Shown here in pieces: positions 1 through 5,629 of a stretch of 7,971 nucleotides of DNA. The first letter of the stretch is position 1; each line of letters opens with the position of its first letter. The notes beneath the pieces were generated by a model. That model made no database searches. It had not been told where the DNA came from and saw nothing but the letters and a program-made list of their open reading frames with translations. This DNA is from Candidatus Saccharimonadota bacterium (lineage in GTDB: Bacteria > Patescibacteriota > Saccharimonadia > Saccharimonadales > UBA4665): assembly GCA_028289265.1 (NCBI GenBank), contig JAQGGU010000081.1, forward strand, positions 1 to 7,971. The letters are read 5' to 3'. Position numbers and translations under genes: made by a program.

Positions 1-2
1 AC

Positions 3-962
3 TTAGTTGATATAAATAGTGAGTTGGCACAGGAACCTATCCGTAAAGGTTTTGGCCGTGGACTTCTGGAGGCGGGTAAGCGGGATGATAACGTCACTGC
101 TGCTTGCGCCGATTTGACCGAATCCACGCAGATGCATCTTTTTAAAGCGGAATTTCCCGAGCGTTTCGTGGAGATTGGTGTCGCCGAGCAAAACCTCGTG
201 ACTGTAGGATCAGGTATGGCGGCTATGGGCAAGATTCCATTTGTGAGTTCTTATGCGGCGTTCAGCCCCGGCCGTAACTGGGAGCAGATTCGCACCACTA
301 TCTGTTTGAACGAACAGCCGGTGAAGATTGTCGGCTCGCACGCTGGTGTCAGCGTTGGTCCTGACGGAGCGACGCACCAGATGCTCGAGGATATCGCACT
401 GATGCGCGTCTTGCCGCATATGGTGGTCATCGCGCCCTGCGACTCAATCGAGGCCGAAAAAGCGACGCTGGCAATGGCTGCTGACAAAAAGAGACCGGCG
501 TATCTGCGCTTGGCCCGCGAAGCTACGCCTATTATTACGACAGACAAGACGCCGTTTGAGATAGGTAAGGCATACGTATTTACTCCCGGGACTGACGTGA
601 CTATCATCGCGACCGGCACTATGACCTACCAGGCTATGGCGGCGGCTGACAAACTCTTCAAGGATGGTATCGACGCTGAAGTTATTCACGTGCCGACCAT
701 CAAGCCGCTCGATACGGCTACCATACTCAAAAGTGTCCGCAAGACAGGCTGCGTCGTGACCGCCGAAGAAGCACAGATAGCAGGCGGTCTTGGCGGCGCT
801 ATCGCGGAACTGCTTGGCGAGGAATATCCGGTGCCTATGCACAGGATCGGCATGAAAGATCGCTTCGGCGAATCTGGCGCTCCGGATGAGCTATATAAGC
901 ACTTCGGTCTCGATGCCAAACACATCCAACTTGCCGCCCACCACGTCGTAGACAAAAAATAG
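3..962 (+). CDS. Transketolase, C-terminal subunit (split transketolase; probably 5'-partial)
   Basis: This is the pyrimidine-binding and C-terminal half of a thiamine-diphosphate transketolase, which moves two-carbon ketol units between sugar phosphates in the non-oxidative pentose phosphate pathway. It should pair with a separate N-terminal (PP-binding) subunit, probably encoded just upstream of the window. Numbered from the TTG at base 24, motifs include the ADLTEST block (about 29-35), EIGVAEQN (50-57) with E55 as the expected cofactor-activating glutamate, FSPGRNWEQIR (80-90) and GPDGATHQM (112-120) with H118. DRFGESGAP lies near the C-terminus. The start is uncertain. The frame is open to base 3 with no stop, and TTG at 24 lacks a Shine-Dalgarno sequence, so the true start is probably outside the window. 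However, family members often begin only a few residues before the (T/I)RKGFG block, so TTG 24 is possible. The stop is TAG. The gene converges with the minus-strand gene 5 bp away, leaving no room for an intergenic terminator. Confidence 0.9.
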   Translation, partial: LVDINSELAQEPIRKGFGRGLLEAGKRDDNVTAACADLTESTQMHLFKAEFPERFVEIGVAEQNLVTVGSGMAAMGKIPFVSSYAAFSPGRNWEQIRTTICLNEQPVKIVGSHAGVSVGPDGATHQMLEDIALMRVLPHMVVIAPCDSIEAEKATLAMAADKKRPAYLRLAREATPIITTDKTPFEIGKAYVFTPGTDVTIIATGTMTYQAMAAADKLFKDGIDAEVIHVPTIKPLDTATILKSVRKTGCVVTAEEAQIAGGLGGAIAELLGEEYPVPMHRIGMKDRFGESGAPDELYKHFGLDAKHIQLAAHHVVDKK

Positions 963-967
963 ATGGA

Positions 968-1384
968 TTAGGTATTTGGTACGATGAGGGGCAAATCCAA
1001 GCGCTGTACGATGTGGTCCTCGGGCGTAATCTTATCGTCATGACATGCTCCATCGTTTTCTTGACGAACAACAGTGTTCGGATCGTTAAAAGTGACGGTA
1101 ATCACCGCTCCCTCGCGACAGGCTATATCAACTGACAAAATAGATTCCATCGCTGCACTGCCTATCTCGACCTCGGCACGATTGCCATCATAGAGAGTGT
1201 CAATATGATAACCCGGGTCTTGCTCATATGCCGTTAGACGCTCGCCAAGTGTAGTAACCATATAGGGCGGTTGCGGATCGCTATCTGGCAAAACCAAATA
1301 TATGGTAGTAAGCACTGAGGCGGCGTAGGCGCCAATGTATGCAGCCCGGGCGATGAGCGAACTGGCAAAATATTCTTGAGACAT
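968..1384 (-). CDS. Small single-pass membrane protein of unknown function
   Basis: I do not recognise this 138-residue protein. A short N-terminus (MSQEYFASSLIAR) is followed by one hydrophobic segment at about residues 11-32, rich in Ala, Tyr, Ile and Leu. A hydrophilic domain of about 105 residues follows, with a proline-rich linker (PDSDPQPP) and alternating strand-like stretches. Because it is anchored by an uncleaved N-terminal helix, the domain is probably extracytoplasmic. Its only two cysteines, C89 and C114, both lie in this domain and could form a disulfide. The ATG at 1384 has no Shine-Dalgarno sequence, but a good sigma70-type promoter lies 22-49 bases upstream. The stop is TAA. 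It is divergent from the aldolase gene and convergent with transketolase. The protein-like composition, the promoter and the clean fit between neighbours support a real gene. It may be lineage-restricted. Confidence 0.7.
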   Translation of the reverse strand: MSQEYFASSLIARAAYIGAYAASVLTTIYLVLPDSDPQPPYMVTTLGERLTAYEQDPGYHIDTLYDGNRAEVEIGSAAMESILSVDIACREGAVITVTFNDPNTVVRQENDGACHDDKITPEDHIVQRLDLPLIVPNT

Positions 1385-1405
1385 ATATAAAAACTCGCAA
1401 ATTCC

Positions 1406-1433
1406 ATAGTATAACCACGTCTATGCTTGTCAA
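1406..1433 (-). promoter_or_regulatory. Promoter of the minus-strand membrane-protein gene
   Basis: Read on the minus strand, a perfect -35 TTGACA (complement of 1428-1433) is followed 16 bp later by TACTAT (complement of 1406-1411). An overlapping alternative -10, TATACT (complement of 1408-1413), is a closer match to consensus but has only a 14-bp spacer. Transcription would start near 1399-1401, giving a leader of about 15-17 nt without a Shine-Dalgarno sequence. Confidence 0.6.
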
Positions 1434-1438
1434 GCATA
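1422..1438. promoter_or_regulatory. Perfect palindrome in the divergent promoter region, candidate operator
   Basis: TATGCTTGTCAAGCATA has 8-bp inverted arms around a single T. A further direct copy of the half-site AAGCAT follows at 1438-1443, so the half-site occurs three times (ATGCTT at 1423-1428, AAGCAT at 1432-1437 and 1438-1443). The palindrome covers the -35 of the minus-strand promoter and lies just upstream of the aldolase -10. A bound dimeric regulator could therefore affect both divergent genes. The binding role is inferred; the symmetry is directly visible. Confidence 0.5.
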
Positions 1439-1450
1439 AGCATGTATAAT
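1433..1450 (+). promoter_or_regulatory. Aldolase gene promoter: AGCATAAGC element with TGTATAAT
   Basis: A consensus -10 TATAAT (1445-1450) is directly preceded by TG and by AGCATAAGC at 1433-1441. No good -35 sits 16-18 bp upstream; TTGTCA at 1427-1432 is only 12 bp from the -10. Transcription would start near 1457, giving a leader of about 25 nt. The same AGCATAAGC plus TGTATAAT arrangement precedes the next gene (2402-2418). Confidence 0.6.
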
Positions 1451-1470
1451 TGGCTTAAATCATACTAAAA

Positions 1471-1476
1471 GAGGTG
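1471..1476 (+). promoter_or_regulatory. Ribosome binding site of the aldolase gene
   Basis: GAGGTG lies within AAAAGAGGTGGGG, 5 nt before the ATG at 1482. It is the clearest Shine-Dalgarno sequence in the window and fixes this start codon. Confidence 0.75.
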
Positions 1477-1481
1477 GGGCC

Positions 1482-2396
1482 ATGCCGTTAACATTAAGAC
1501 AAATACGTGATAACTGCGCGAAAGCACGCGAGACGATGGAGCGTGCACGACGCGAACATTTCGCACTCGGTGCGTTTAATCTTGATAACCAGGAGACGCT
1601 TCGGGCTGTCGCGCAAGCCGCTAAAAAGAAGAATGCGCCGGTACTGGTCGAAATAAGCCAAGGTGAAGTAGATGCCCTAGGCCTCGAAAATGTCCGTGAT
1701 ATGGTCGATAACTACAAGGCTATCCTGGGCGTTGAGATGTACATCAACCTCGACCACTCACCATCGGTAGAAGCCGCCAAGGCGGGCATCGACGCCGGAT
1801 ACGAGTTTATACATATTGATATTTCTCAGGCCAACCACAATGCCTCAGACGAGGATATTATCGCTGCCACACGTGAGGTAGTGCAGTATGCCAAGATGAC
1901 CGGCGCGCTGGTCGAAAGCGAGCCGCATTATTTTGGCGGTAGTTCAAACGTGCACACAGAAGGTATTGATTACGACGAGATCAAGAAAACATTCAGCACG
2001 CCCGAAGGGACATACCATTTCGTGAAATCTACGGGTATAGATACGTACGCGGCGGCTGTCGGTAACCTCCATGGAAAGTATCCTGTGCCAAAAAAGATTG
2101 ACCTCCAACTATTGCGGGAAATCCGTGATACCATCGACTGCAATATATCATTGCATGGTGGAAGTGGCACGCCGGGGCATTACTTTATGGATGCGGTAAA
2201 GATTGGCGTCACAAAGATCAACATAAACTCAGACATGCGTTATGCCTACCGCAAGACACTTGAGAAGGTATTGGCTGACGACCCGACTGAATACGCCGTC
2301 GTCAAGCTGATGCCGGAAGTTATTGCTGCCGTACAGAAGGTAGTTGAGAGCAAGATTGACAGCTTCAACAGTGCTGGCCGGGCAATGGTGGACTAG
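1482..2396 (+). CDS. fba: Class II (metal-dependent) fructose-bisphosphate aldolase family protein
   Basis: This 304-residue TIM-barrel aldolase is expected to split fructose-1,6-bisphosphate into dihydroxyacetone phosphate and glyceraldehyde-3-phosphate, or run the reverse, in the cytoplasm. Visible motifs are AFNLDNQETL (31-40), NLDHS (89-93) with D91 and metal ligand H92, IHIDIS (110-115), VESEPHYFGG (144-153) with E147 as the likely metal ligand, GNLHG (194-198) with H197, LHGGSG (224-229) with H225, and KININSD (245-251) in the phosphate/substrate site. The metal-ligand set of class II enzymes is thus complete. The loop after GG, which in E. coli FbaA reads EED and supplies a catalytic glutamate, reads SSN here. 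Substrate specificity is therefore less certain, and a tagatose- or other ketose-bisphosphate aldolase is possible. It has a strong Shine-Dalgarno sequence and its own promoter, a TAG stop, and the sugar kinase follows 63 bp downstream. Confidence 0.88.
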   Translation: MPLTLRQIRDNCAKARETMERARREHFALGAFNLDNQETLRAVAQAAKKKNAPVLVEISQGEVDALGLENVRDMVDNYKAILGVEMYINLDHSPSVEAAKAGIDAGYEFIHIDISQANHNASDEDIIAATREVVQYAKMTGALVESEPHYFGGSSNVHTEGIDYDEIKKTFSTPEGTYHFVKSTGIDTYAAAVGNLHGKYPVPKKIDLQLLREIRDTIDCNISLHGGSGTPGHYFMDAVKIGVTKININSDMRYAYRKTLEKVLADDPTEYAVVKLMPEVIAAVQKVVESKIDSFNSAGRAMVD

Positions 2397-2401
2397 ACCT
2401 T

Positions 2402-2418
2402 AGCATAAGCTGTATAAT
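2402..2418 (+). promoter_or_regulatory. Sugar kinase gene promoter: AGCATAAGC element with TGTATAAT
   Basis: TATAAT at 2413-2418 is directly preceded by TG, and AGCATAAGC sits at 2402-2410, as upstream of the aldolase gene (element-to-TATAAT gap 2 bp here, 3 bp there). The element also forms a small palindrome, CTTA-GCA-TAAG (2399-2409). No good -35 is visible. The predicted start near 2425 gives a leader of about 35 nt. The promoter begins just 5 bp after the aldolase stop. Confidence 0.6.
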
Positions 2419-2444
2419 ACGGCACATAGAGACGGACAAATAAT

Positions 2445-2452
2445 AAGGAAAG
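2445..2452 (+). promoter_or_regulatory. Ribosome binding site of the sugar kinase gene
   Basis: The purine-rich AAGGAAAG ends 7 nt before the ATG at 2460. It is a reasonable Shine-Dalgarno match and supports that start. Confidence 0.55.
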
Positions 2453-2459
2453 TGGTGGG

Positions 2460-3461
2460 ATGAGCGATCAACTAGACGTACTGAGTATCGGCGACATTGT
2501 AACGGATGCTTTTATTAAGCTATGTGATGACCAGGCAGTGACCTATGAAAATGAAGAGGGTAATTGGCTGGCGATGAAGTTCGGTATGAAAGTACCGTTT
2601 GAAGACGCTGAAGTTCTTGAAGCCGTTGGTAATGCCGCCAACGCGGCGGTAGCTTTTTCCCGGCTTGGCCTGAGCACCGGATTTGTAACCAATGTCGGCG
2701 GAGACCAGGCGGGACGCGATATGATCGTATCGCTGAATAAAGACAAGGTTGATACTCGTTTCGTACGCGTAAATCCTGACAAGAAGAGCAATTACCATTA
2801 CGTGTTGCGCTACGGTGCTGAACGGACGATTCTTATTAAACATGAAGAATACGATTATCACTGGCCGCACCTCAGCCCGAAAGAGACACCAAAGTGGGTC
2901 TATTTCAGCTCTATCAGTAAGAACGCTATTCCGTACCATGACCAGGTCGCCGAATGGCTTGAAGCAAACCCTGAGGTAAAACTCGCGTTCCAACCCGGTA
3001 CCTTCCAGATGGAAGCCGGGGCAGAGCGTTTGAAGCGTCTGTATGAGCGTACGGAAGTACTTGTGCTGAACCGCGAAGAAGCCGTTATCGTCGGCGGCGG
3101 TAATATCGATGATGTGCACGACCTCATCGATAAGCTGCATGCGCTGGGCCCCAAGATAGTTGTAGTAACCGACGGACCAGATGGTGCCTATGCCAGTGAC
3201 GGCAAGCAGCGCTTTAAGATGCCGCTGTATCCTGATCCAGCTCCACCGGTAGAACGAACAGGTGCGGGTGACGCATTTGCCAGCACCTTGGTGGCGGCTA
3301 TCATCAAAGGCAATACCCTTGAAGGAGCTCTGCAGTGGGCACCTATTAACTCTATGAGCGTGGTACAAAAAGTCGGTGCCCAGGAAGGGTTGCTCAACGA
3401 GAAAGAGCTTGAAGAGCTTTTGAAAGATTCACCAGAATGGTATAAGCCGGGGCAGTTCTAG
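2460..3461 (+). CDS. PfkB/ribokinase-family carbohydrate kinase
   Basis: This 333-residue enzyme transfers the ATP gamma-phosphate to a sugar or sugar-phosphate hydroxyl. Family features in order are the N-terminal strand and GDIVTDAF (11-18), the signature region VGNAANAAVAFSRLG (56-70) continuing to NVGGDQAGRDM (78-88), VVVTDGPDGAYA (234-245), and the anion-hole motif RTGAGDAFAS (266-275) with D271 as catalytic base. The block APINSMSVVQKVGAQEGLL (294-312) resembles, from memory, a kinase conserved across Patescibacteria. Length is normal for the family. The substrate cannot be read from sequence; fructose-6-phosphate, fructose, ribose or a nucleoside are all possible. The position beside aldolase and near transketolase favours a role in central sugar-phosphate metabolism. 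It has its own promoter resembling the aldolase promoter, and its stop is TAG. The next gene starts 35 bp later. Confidence 0.9.
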   Translation: MSDQLDVLSIGDIVTDAFIKLCDDQAVTYENEEGNWLAMKFGMKVPFEDAEVLEAVGNAANAAVAFSRLGLSTGFVTNVGGDQAGRDMIVSLNKDKVDTRFVRVNPDKKSNYHYVLRYGAERTILIKHEEYDYHWPHLSPKETPKWVYFSSISKNAIPYHDQVAEWLEANPEVKLAFQPGTFQMEAGAERLKRLYERTEVLVLNREEAVIVGGGNIDDVHDLIDKLHALGPKIVVVTDGPDGAYASDGKQRFKMPLYPDPAPPVERTGAGDAFASTLVAAIIKGNTLEGALQWAPINSMSVVQKVGAQEGLLNEKELEELLKDSPEWYKPGQF

Positions 3462-3466
3462 CTTCC

Positions 3467-3484
3467 TTATCACGCTTGTGGTAA
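3467..3484 (+). promoter_or_regulatory. Small RNA hairpin between the sugar kinase gene and the 410-residue gene
   Basis: TTATCAC (3467-3473) can pair with GTGGTAA (3478-3484) around a GCTT loop, giving a 7-bp stem with one G-U pair. No T-tract follows (CCTTAAAG), so it is not a convincing intrinsic terminator. It ends 12 nt before the next ATG and could be a weak attenuator, a processing site or a translation control element. It could also be chance. Confidence 0.3.
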
Positions 3485-3496
3485 CCTTAAAGTAAG

Positions 3497-4729
3497 ATGA
3501 CAAGGGTACTTGCAGAACTTCTGGCTCAGTCGGGGCCGAGCTTTCAACTGAATCTGCGGCAACTCGAGGCTGGTGCTGGCATGCCGAGCCATGATATTCG
3601 CCTGACAGCCGGAATAGTCCAGGGTATGCAGGCTAAGCTACGAGAGCTTGGTCTTGATCCTCATGATACACAGCCGCATGAACTGCACGCGGTTCTTCGC
3701 GCAAAGCTCGAAGAACAGGAACTTTCGTTTGCCAAGTCCTTGAAAGGTAAGTCAACTAAGACTGGCGATCCTATCGCCCACGTCGCTTTGGCGCTTAAAA
3801 AGGCTCTCGTACCGAAGTCATGTTTCGCACTCAAGAGTACTGTTGCTAAGCGGCTTTTAAAAGCAAACGTACCGAAGAAGACCATGAAGGCGCTTGGTTA
3901 CCGTTCGGCCGACTCAATGCTTAAACACGAATCGCCGGCTTGCCTTTATGCTGCCGCCGAAATGATCGAAGCCGATGCTTGGACAAAGAAACAGCATACG
4001 GCGTATGCCAAGCTCAAAGCCTCTGACTTTGAGATCCGCGACCTATCTATAGAACATCCTACGTCTAAAAGATGGCAATCATTAGCAGAGACGGTTGTGG
4101 CACGCCACAGGCACAACATTTTCAGTTTTAAGGAGTTGGGCGCGATAGTTCTCTTGCCATTGCCTGTAAGTCACCCTGAATTACCAACCCTCACTGCAGC
4201 AGTGCTTACACTACACGCGGCAAATGATATATTGGCTGCCAGTACCTACCTCCGTCTGCATCAGGTACATACGCATTTTGGCACCGTAGTAAAACAAGTG
4301 GTGGCTAGCGAGCCAGTCCTAGATACGCAGTTGTTCGACCAGGCAGTATCCTGGAATATGGTGCAGCGCTACTTCACCCGCTTTAAAGATACAATGCGTA
4401 GCGATATTTTTGAGCCGGTCATCCAGGCTGAAGAGGTGGTATGGCATGATGTGGAGCAGGTGCTTGCACGGCTCGATCCTCACCTGAAGTTCTGGGAAGG
4501 AACCAGCCACTTCGGCATGCTGAGTCCTGGCGGCGTCGTTTCGTGCAGCCTCACCGATCAAGTGCTCAGCCACTGCAATAATCTGCCGTTCGAGCAGCGT
4601 CTGCTGCGCAACTTCAGGCAAGCAATCATGGCGGAGCTTTCACTGCGCTATATGACGGCGGAGCGTGTTGAACAGGCTATAGCAAGTAAGTTTCAAAAAC
4701 AACTAGTTCTAGAACCAGTGACAGTCTAA
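3497..4729 (+). CDS. Conserved-looking 410-residue protein of unknown function
   Basis: I cannot assign a family. The protein has no signal peptide or membrane segment and looks cytoplasmic and mainly alpha-helical. Three regions can be seen. Residues 1-80 are helical, with LRELGLDPHDTQPHEL (48-63) resembling a small helical module. Residues 81-145 are strongly basic, with many Lys/Arg and KRLLKANVPKKTMKALGYRS (118-137), and are a candidate nucleic-acid or ribosome contact. Residues 190-400 contain several His- and Trp-containing stretches, such as LRLHQVHTHFG (252-262) and VVWHDVEQVLARLDPHLKFW (314-333), then HFGMLSPGGVVSCSLTDQVL (338-357) and RNFRQAIMAELSLRYM (371-386), which look like a conserved core. 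The ATG has no clear Shine-Dalgarno sequence. The gap to the kinase gene is 35 bp and to the LOG gene 21 bp, so co-transcription is likely. The stop is TAA. Confidence 0.8.
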   Translation: MTRVLAELLAQSGPSFQLNLRQLEAGAGMPSHDIRLTAGIVQGMQAKLRELGLDPHDTQPHELHAVLRAKLEEQELSFAKSLKGKSTKTGDPIAHVALALKKALVPKSCFALKSTVAKRLLKANVPKKTMKALGYRSADSMLKHESPACLYAAAEMIEADAWTKKQHTAYAKLKASDFEIRDLSIEHPTSKRWQSLAETVVARHRHNIFSFKELGAIVLLPLPVSHPELPTLTAAVLTLHAANDILAASTYLRLHQVHTHFGTVVKQVVASEPVLDTQLFDQAVSWNMVQRYFTRFKDTMRSDIFEPVIQAEEVVWHDVEQVLARLDPHLKFWEGTSHFGMLSPGGVVSCSLTDQVLSHCNNLPFEQRLLRNFRQAIMAELSLRYMTAERVEQAIASKFQKQLVLEPVTV

Positions 4730-4733
4730 CAGT

Positions 4734-4743
4734 AAAGGATAGG
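4734..4743 (+). promoter_or_regulatory. Ribosome binding site of the LOG-family gene
   Basis: AAAGGATAGG lies 7 nt before the ATG at 4751 (measured from the second GG). It contains two weak Shine-Dalgarno-like cores, AAAGGA and AGG. The A/T-rich TATAAA at 4744-4749 is too close to the start codon to act as the -10 for a leaderless message. Confidence 0.45.
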
Positions 4744-4750
4744 TATAAAT

Positions 4751-5317
4751 ATGTATCAGATTTGTGTATCAGGAGCAGCTAAGGGAGATAGCGTAGAAGA
4801 AGGCAAGGAATTGGCACGGGCTGCTGGCGCCGCTATCGCGCAGGCCGGACACGCGCTCATGACTGGTGCTACTGTCGGCCTACCGAATTATGCCGCAGAG
4901 GGCTACAAGGCTGCCGGCGGTAAGATGAGTTTTGGTATCAGTCCTGCTAGCAGTAAGGTAGAGCACGTCAGAAAATATCGCCTACCTACTGAAGCATACG
5001 ATGTTATTCTCTACAGCGGCCTGCACTACGTTGGCCGCGACTCACTGCTTATTACCTCCAGCGACGCCGTGGTCAGTATCGGCGGCCGCCTCGGCACCTT
5101 ACACGAGTTCACCATTTCCATGGAAAGTGACACGCCGATTGGCTTCTTGCAGGGAGCTGGAGGCATCAGCTCACAAATAGAGTCTATAATGGAAGCCGCC
5201 GGTCCGGTTCGTCCCGGAGCCATCGTCCTATTTGAAAATGATCCATACGAACTCGTAAAGAACCTGACTAAAGCTCTCGACCGCGAGCTGGGACCGCTCA
5301 AGAGTCTTTACGCGTAA
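4751..5317 (+). CDS. LOG/SLOG-family Rossmann-fold nucleotide-binding protein
   Basis: This 188-residue cytoplasmic protein belongs to the superfamily of LOG phosphoribohydrolases, 'lysine decarboxylase-like' proteins and TIGR00725-type proteins. It opens with a Rossmann strand and glycine turn (ICVSGAAKG, 4-12), followed by ALMTGATVGLPNYAAEG (35-51) and GISPASS (62-68), both typical of the fold. The signature GGRLGTLHE (111-119) matches the PGGxGTxxE motif, though the Pro is replaced by Ile. R96 (VGRDSLL) and E119 are at the positions expected for the catalytic Arg/Glu pair, so hydrolysis of a nucleoside 5'-monophosphate to base and ribose-5-phosphate is possible, but binding-only members exist. 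If it is a hydrolase, the released ribose-5-phosphate would feed the transketolase reactions encoded nearby; this is inference. The stop is TAA, and the next start lies 12 bp later. Confidence 0.8.
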   Translation: MYQICVSGAAKGDSVEEGKELARAAGAAIAQAGHALMTGATVGLPNYAAEGYKAAGGKMSFGISPASSKVEHVRKYRLPTEAYDVILYSGLHYVGRDSLLITSSDAVVSIGGRLGTLHEFTISMESDTPIGFLQGAGGISSQIESIMEAAGPVRPGAIVLFENDPYELVKNLTKALDRELGPLKSLYA

Positions 5318-5329
5318 TTGCCTAAGGCT

Positions 5330-5584
5330 ATGAAAAAGAAAAAGAAGCAGAAACAGCACATACAACCGTTTACCCTGACTAGGGCTATAGCATACATACT
5401 AATCTCCTTCTTCGTTATAATAGTGGCCGGACTGTTGTTATGGATTTTTATAATGACGGTAAGGGGAGAGGCGCCCAAAACTGCACCGACTCACTCCGAG
5501 TACGAAGACCGGATTCCCCCACCTAGATACTGTTTGCAATATGGTTTGCGGGGACAATGCATTATGTCCGCTGAGGAGCGCTAG
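5330..5584 (+). CDS. Small single-pass membrane protein with a lysine-rich N-terminus
   Basis: I do not recognise this 84-residue protein. A basic head (MKKKKKQKQH) is followed by one strongly hydrophobic helix at about 19-43, then a polar tail of about 40 residues. By the positive-inside rule the N-terminus is cytoplasmic and the tail is outside. The tail holds the only two cysteines (C68 and C77, in RYCLQYGLRGQC), nine residues apart, which could form a disulfide or bind a metal. ATG 5330 is preferred. An in-frame TTG at 5318 directly abuts the LOG stop codon (TAATTG) and would add four residues; neither start has a well-placed Shine-Dalgarno sequence. The proximity to the LOG gene suggests translation coupled to it. 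The stop is TAG, 45 bp before uvrB. Confidence 0.65.
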   Translation: MKKKKKQKQHIQPFTLTRAIAYILISFFVIIVAGLLLWIFIMTVRGEAPKTAPTHSEYEDRIPPPRYCLQYGLRGQCIMSAEER

Positions 5585-5614
5585 GCAACCATTGCTGCAG
5601 GTATCACCAGATAT

Positions 5615-5623
5615 TGCTACAAT
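5615..5623 (+). promoter_or_regulatory. Extended -10 promoter of uvrB, placed for a leaderless transcript
   Basis: TGCTACAAT fits the extended -10 form TGn-TACAAT, with the hexamer at 5618-5623. Six bases separate it from the uvrB ATG at 5630, so the expected start site coincides with the A of the ATG. No usable Shine-Dalgarno sequence exists: AGGG (5626-5629) touches the start codon. No -35 is present at normal spacing; TTGCTG at 5592-5597 is 20 bp away. No LexA-type SOS box is visible. Confidence 0.55.
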
Positions 5624-5629
5624 ATAGGG

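Noticed and set aside
11..26. TATAAA at 11-16 placed 7 nt before the TTG at 24, suggesting a leaderless transketolase start
   Set aside because: The frame is open upstream to the window edge, TTG is a poor leaderless start, and the codons before it read as plausible protein. It cannot be decided without the upstream sequence.
1234..1443. Overlapping minus-strand frame whose ATG lies upstream of the membrane-protein gene
   Set aside because: It runs in another frame through the membrane-protein gene, has low-quality composition, and its ATG at 1405-1403 would fall at or before the predicted transcription start.
1427..1450. TTGTCA (1427-1432) as the -35 of the aldolase promoter
   Set aside because: The spacer to TATAAT is only 12 bp, well below the usable 16-18 bp.
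2356..2361. Perfect TTGACA upstream of the sugar kinase gene
   Set aside because: It lies inside the aldolase coding region, 51 bp from the TATAAT, too far to serve as its -35.
2520..3368. Long open frame of 282 codons on the minus strand opposite the sugar kinase gene
   Set aside because: It lies wholly inside a clear PfkB-family gene and its translation is rich in Cys, His and Arg with no recognisable domain, so it is a shadow frame.
4740..4753. TATAAA directly before the LOG gene as a leaderless promoter
   Set aside because: The hexamer ends one base before the ATG, so transcription would start inside the gene; a Shine-Dalgarno reading fits better.
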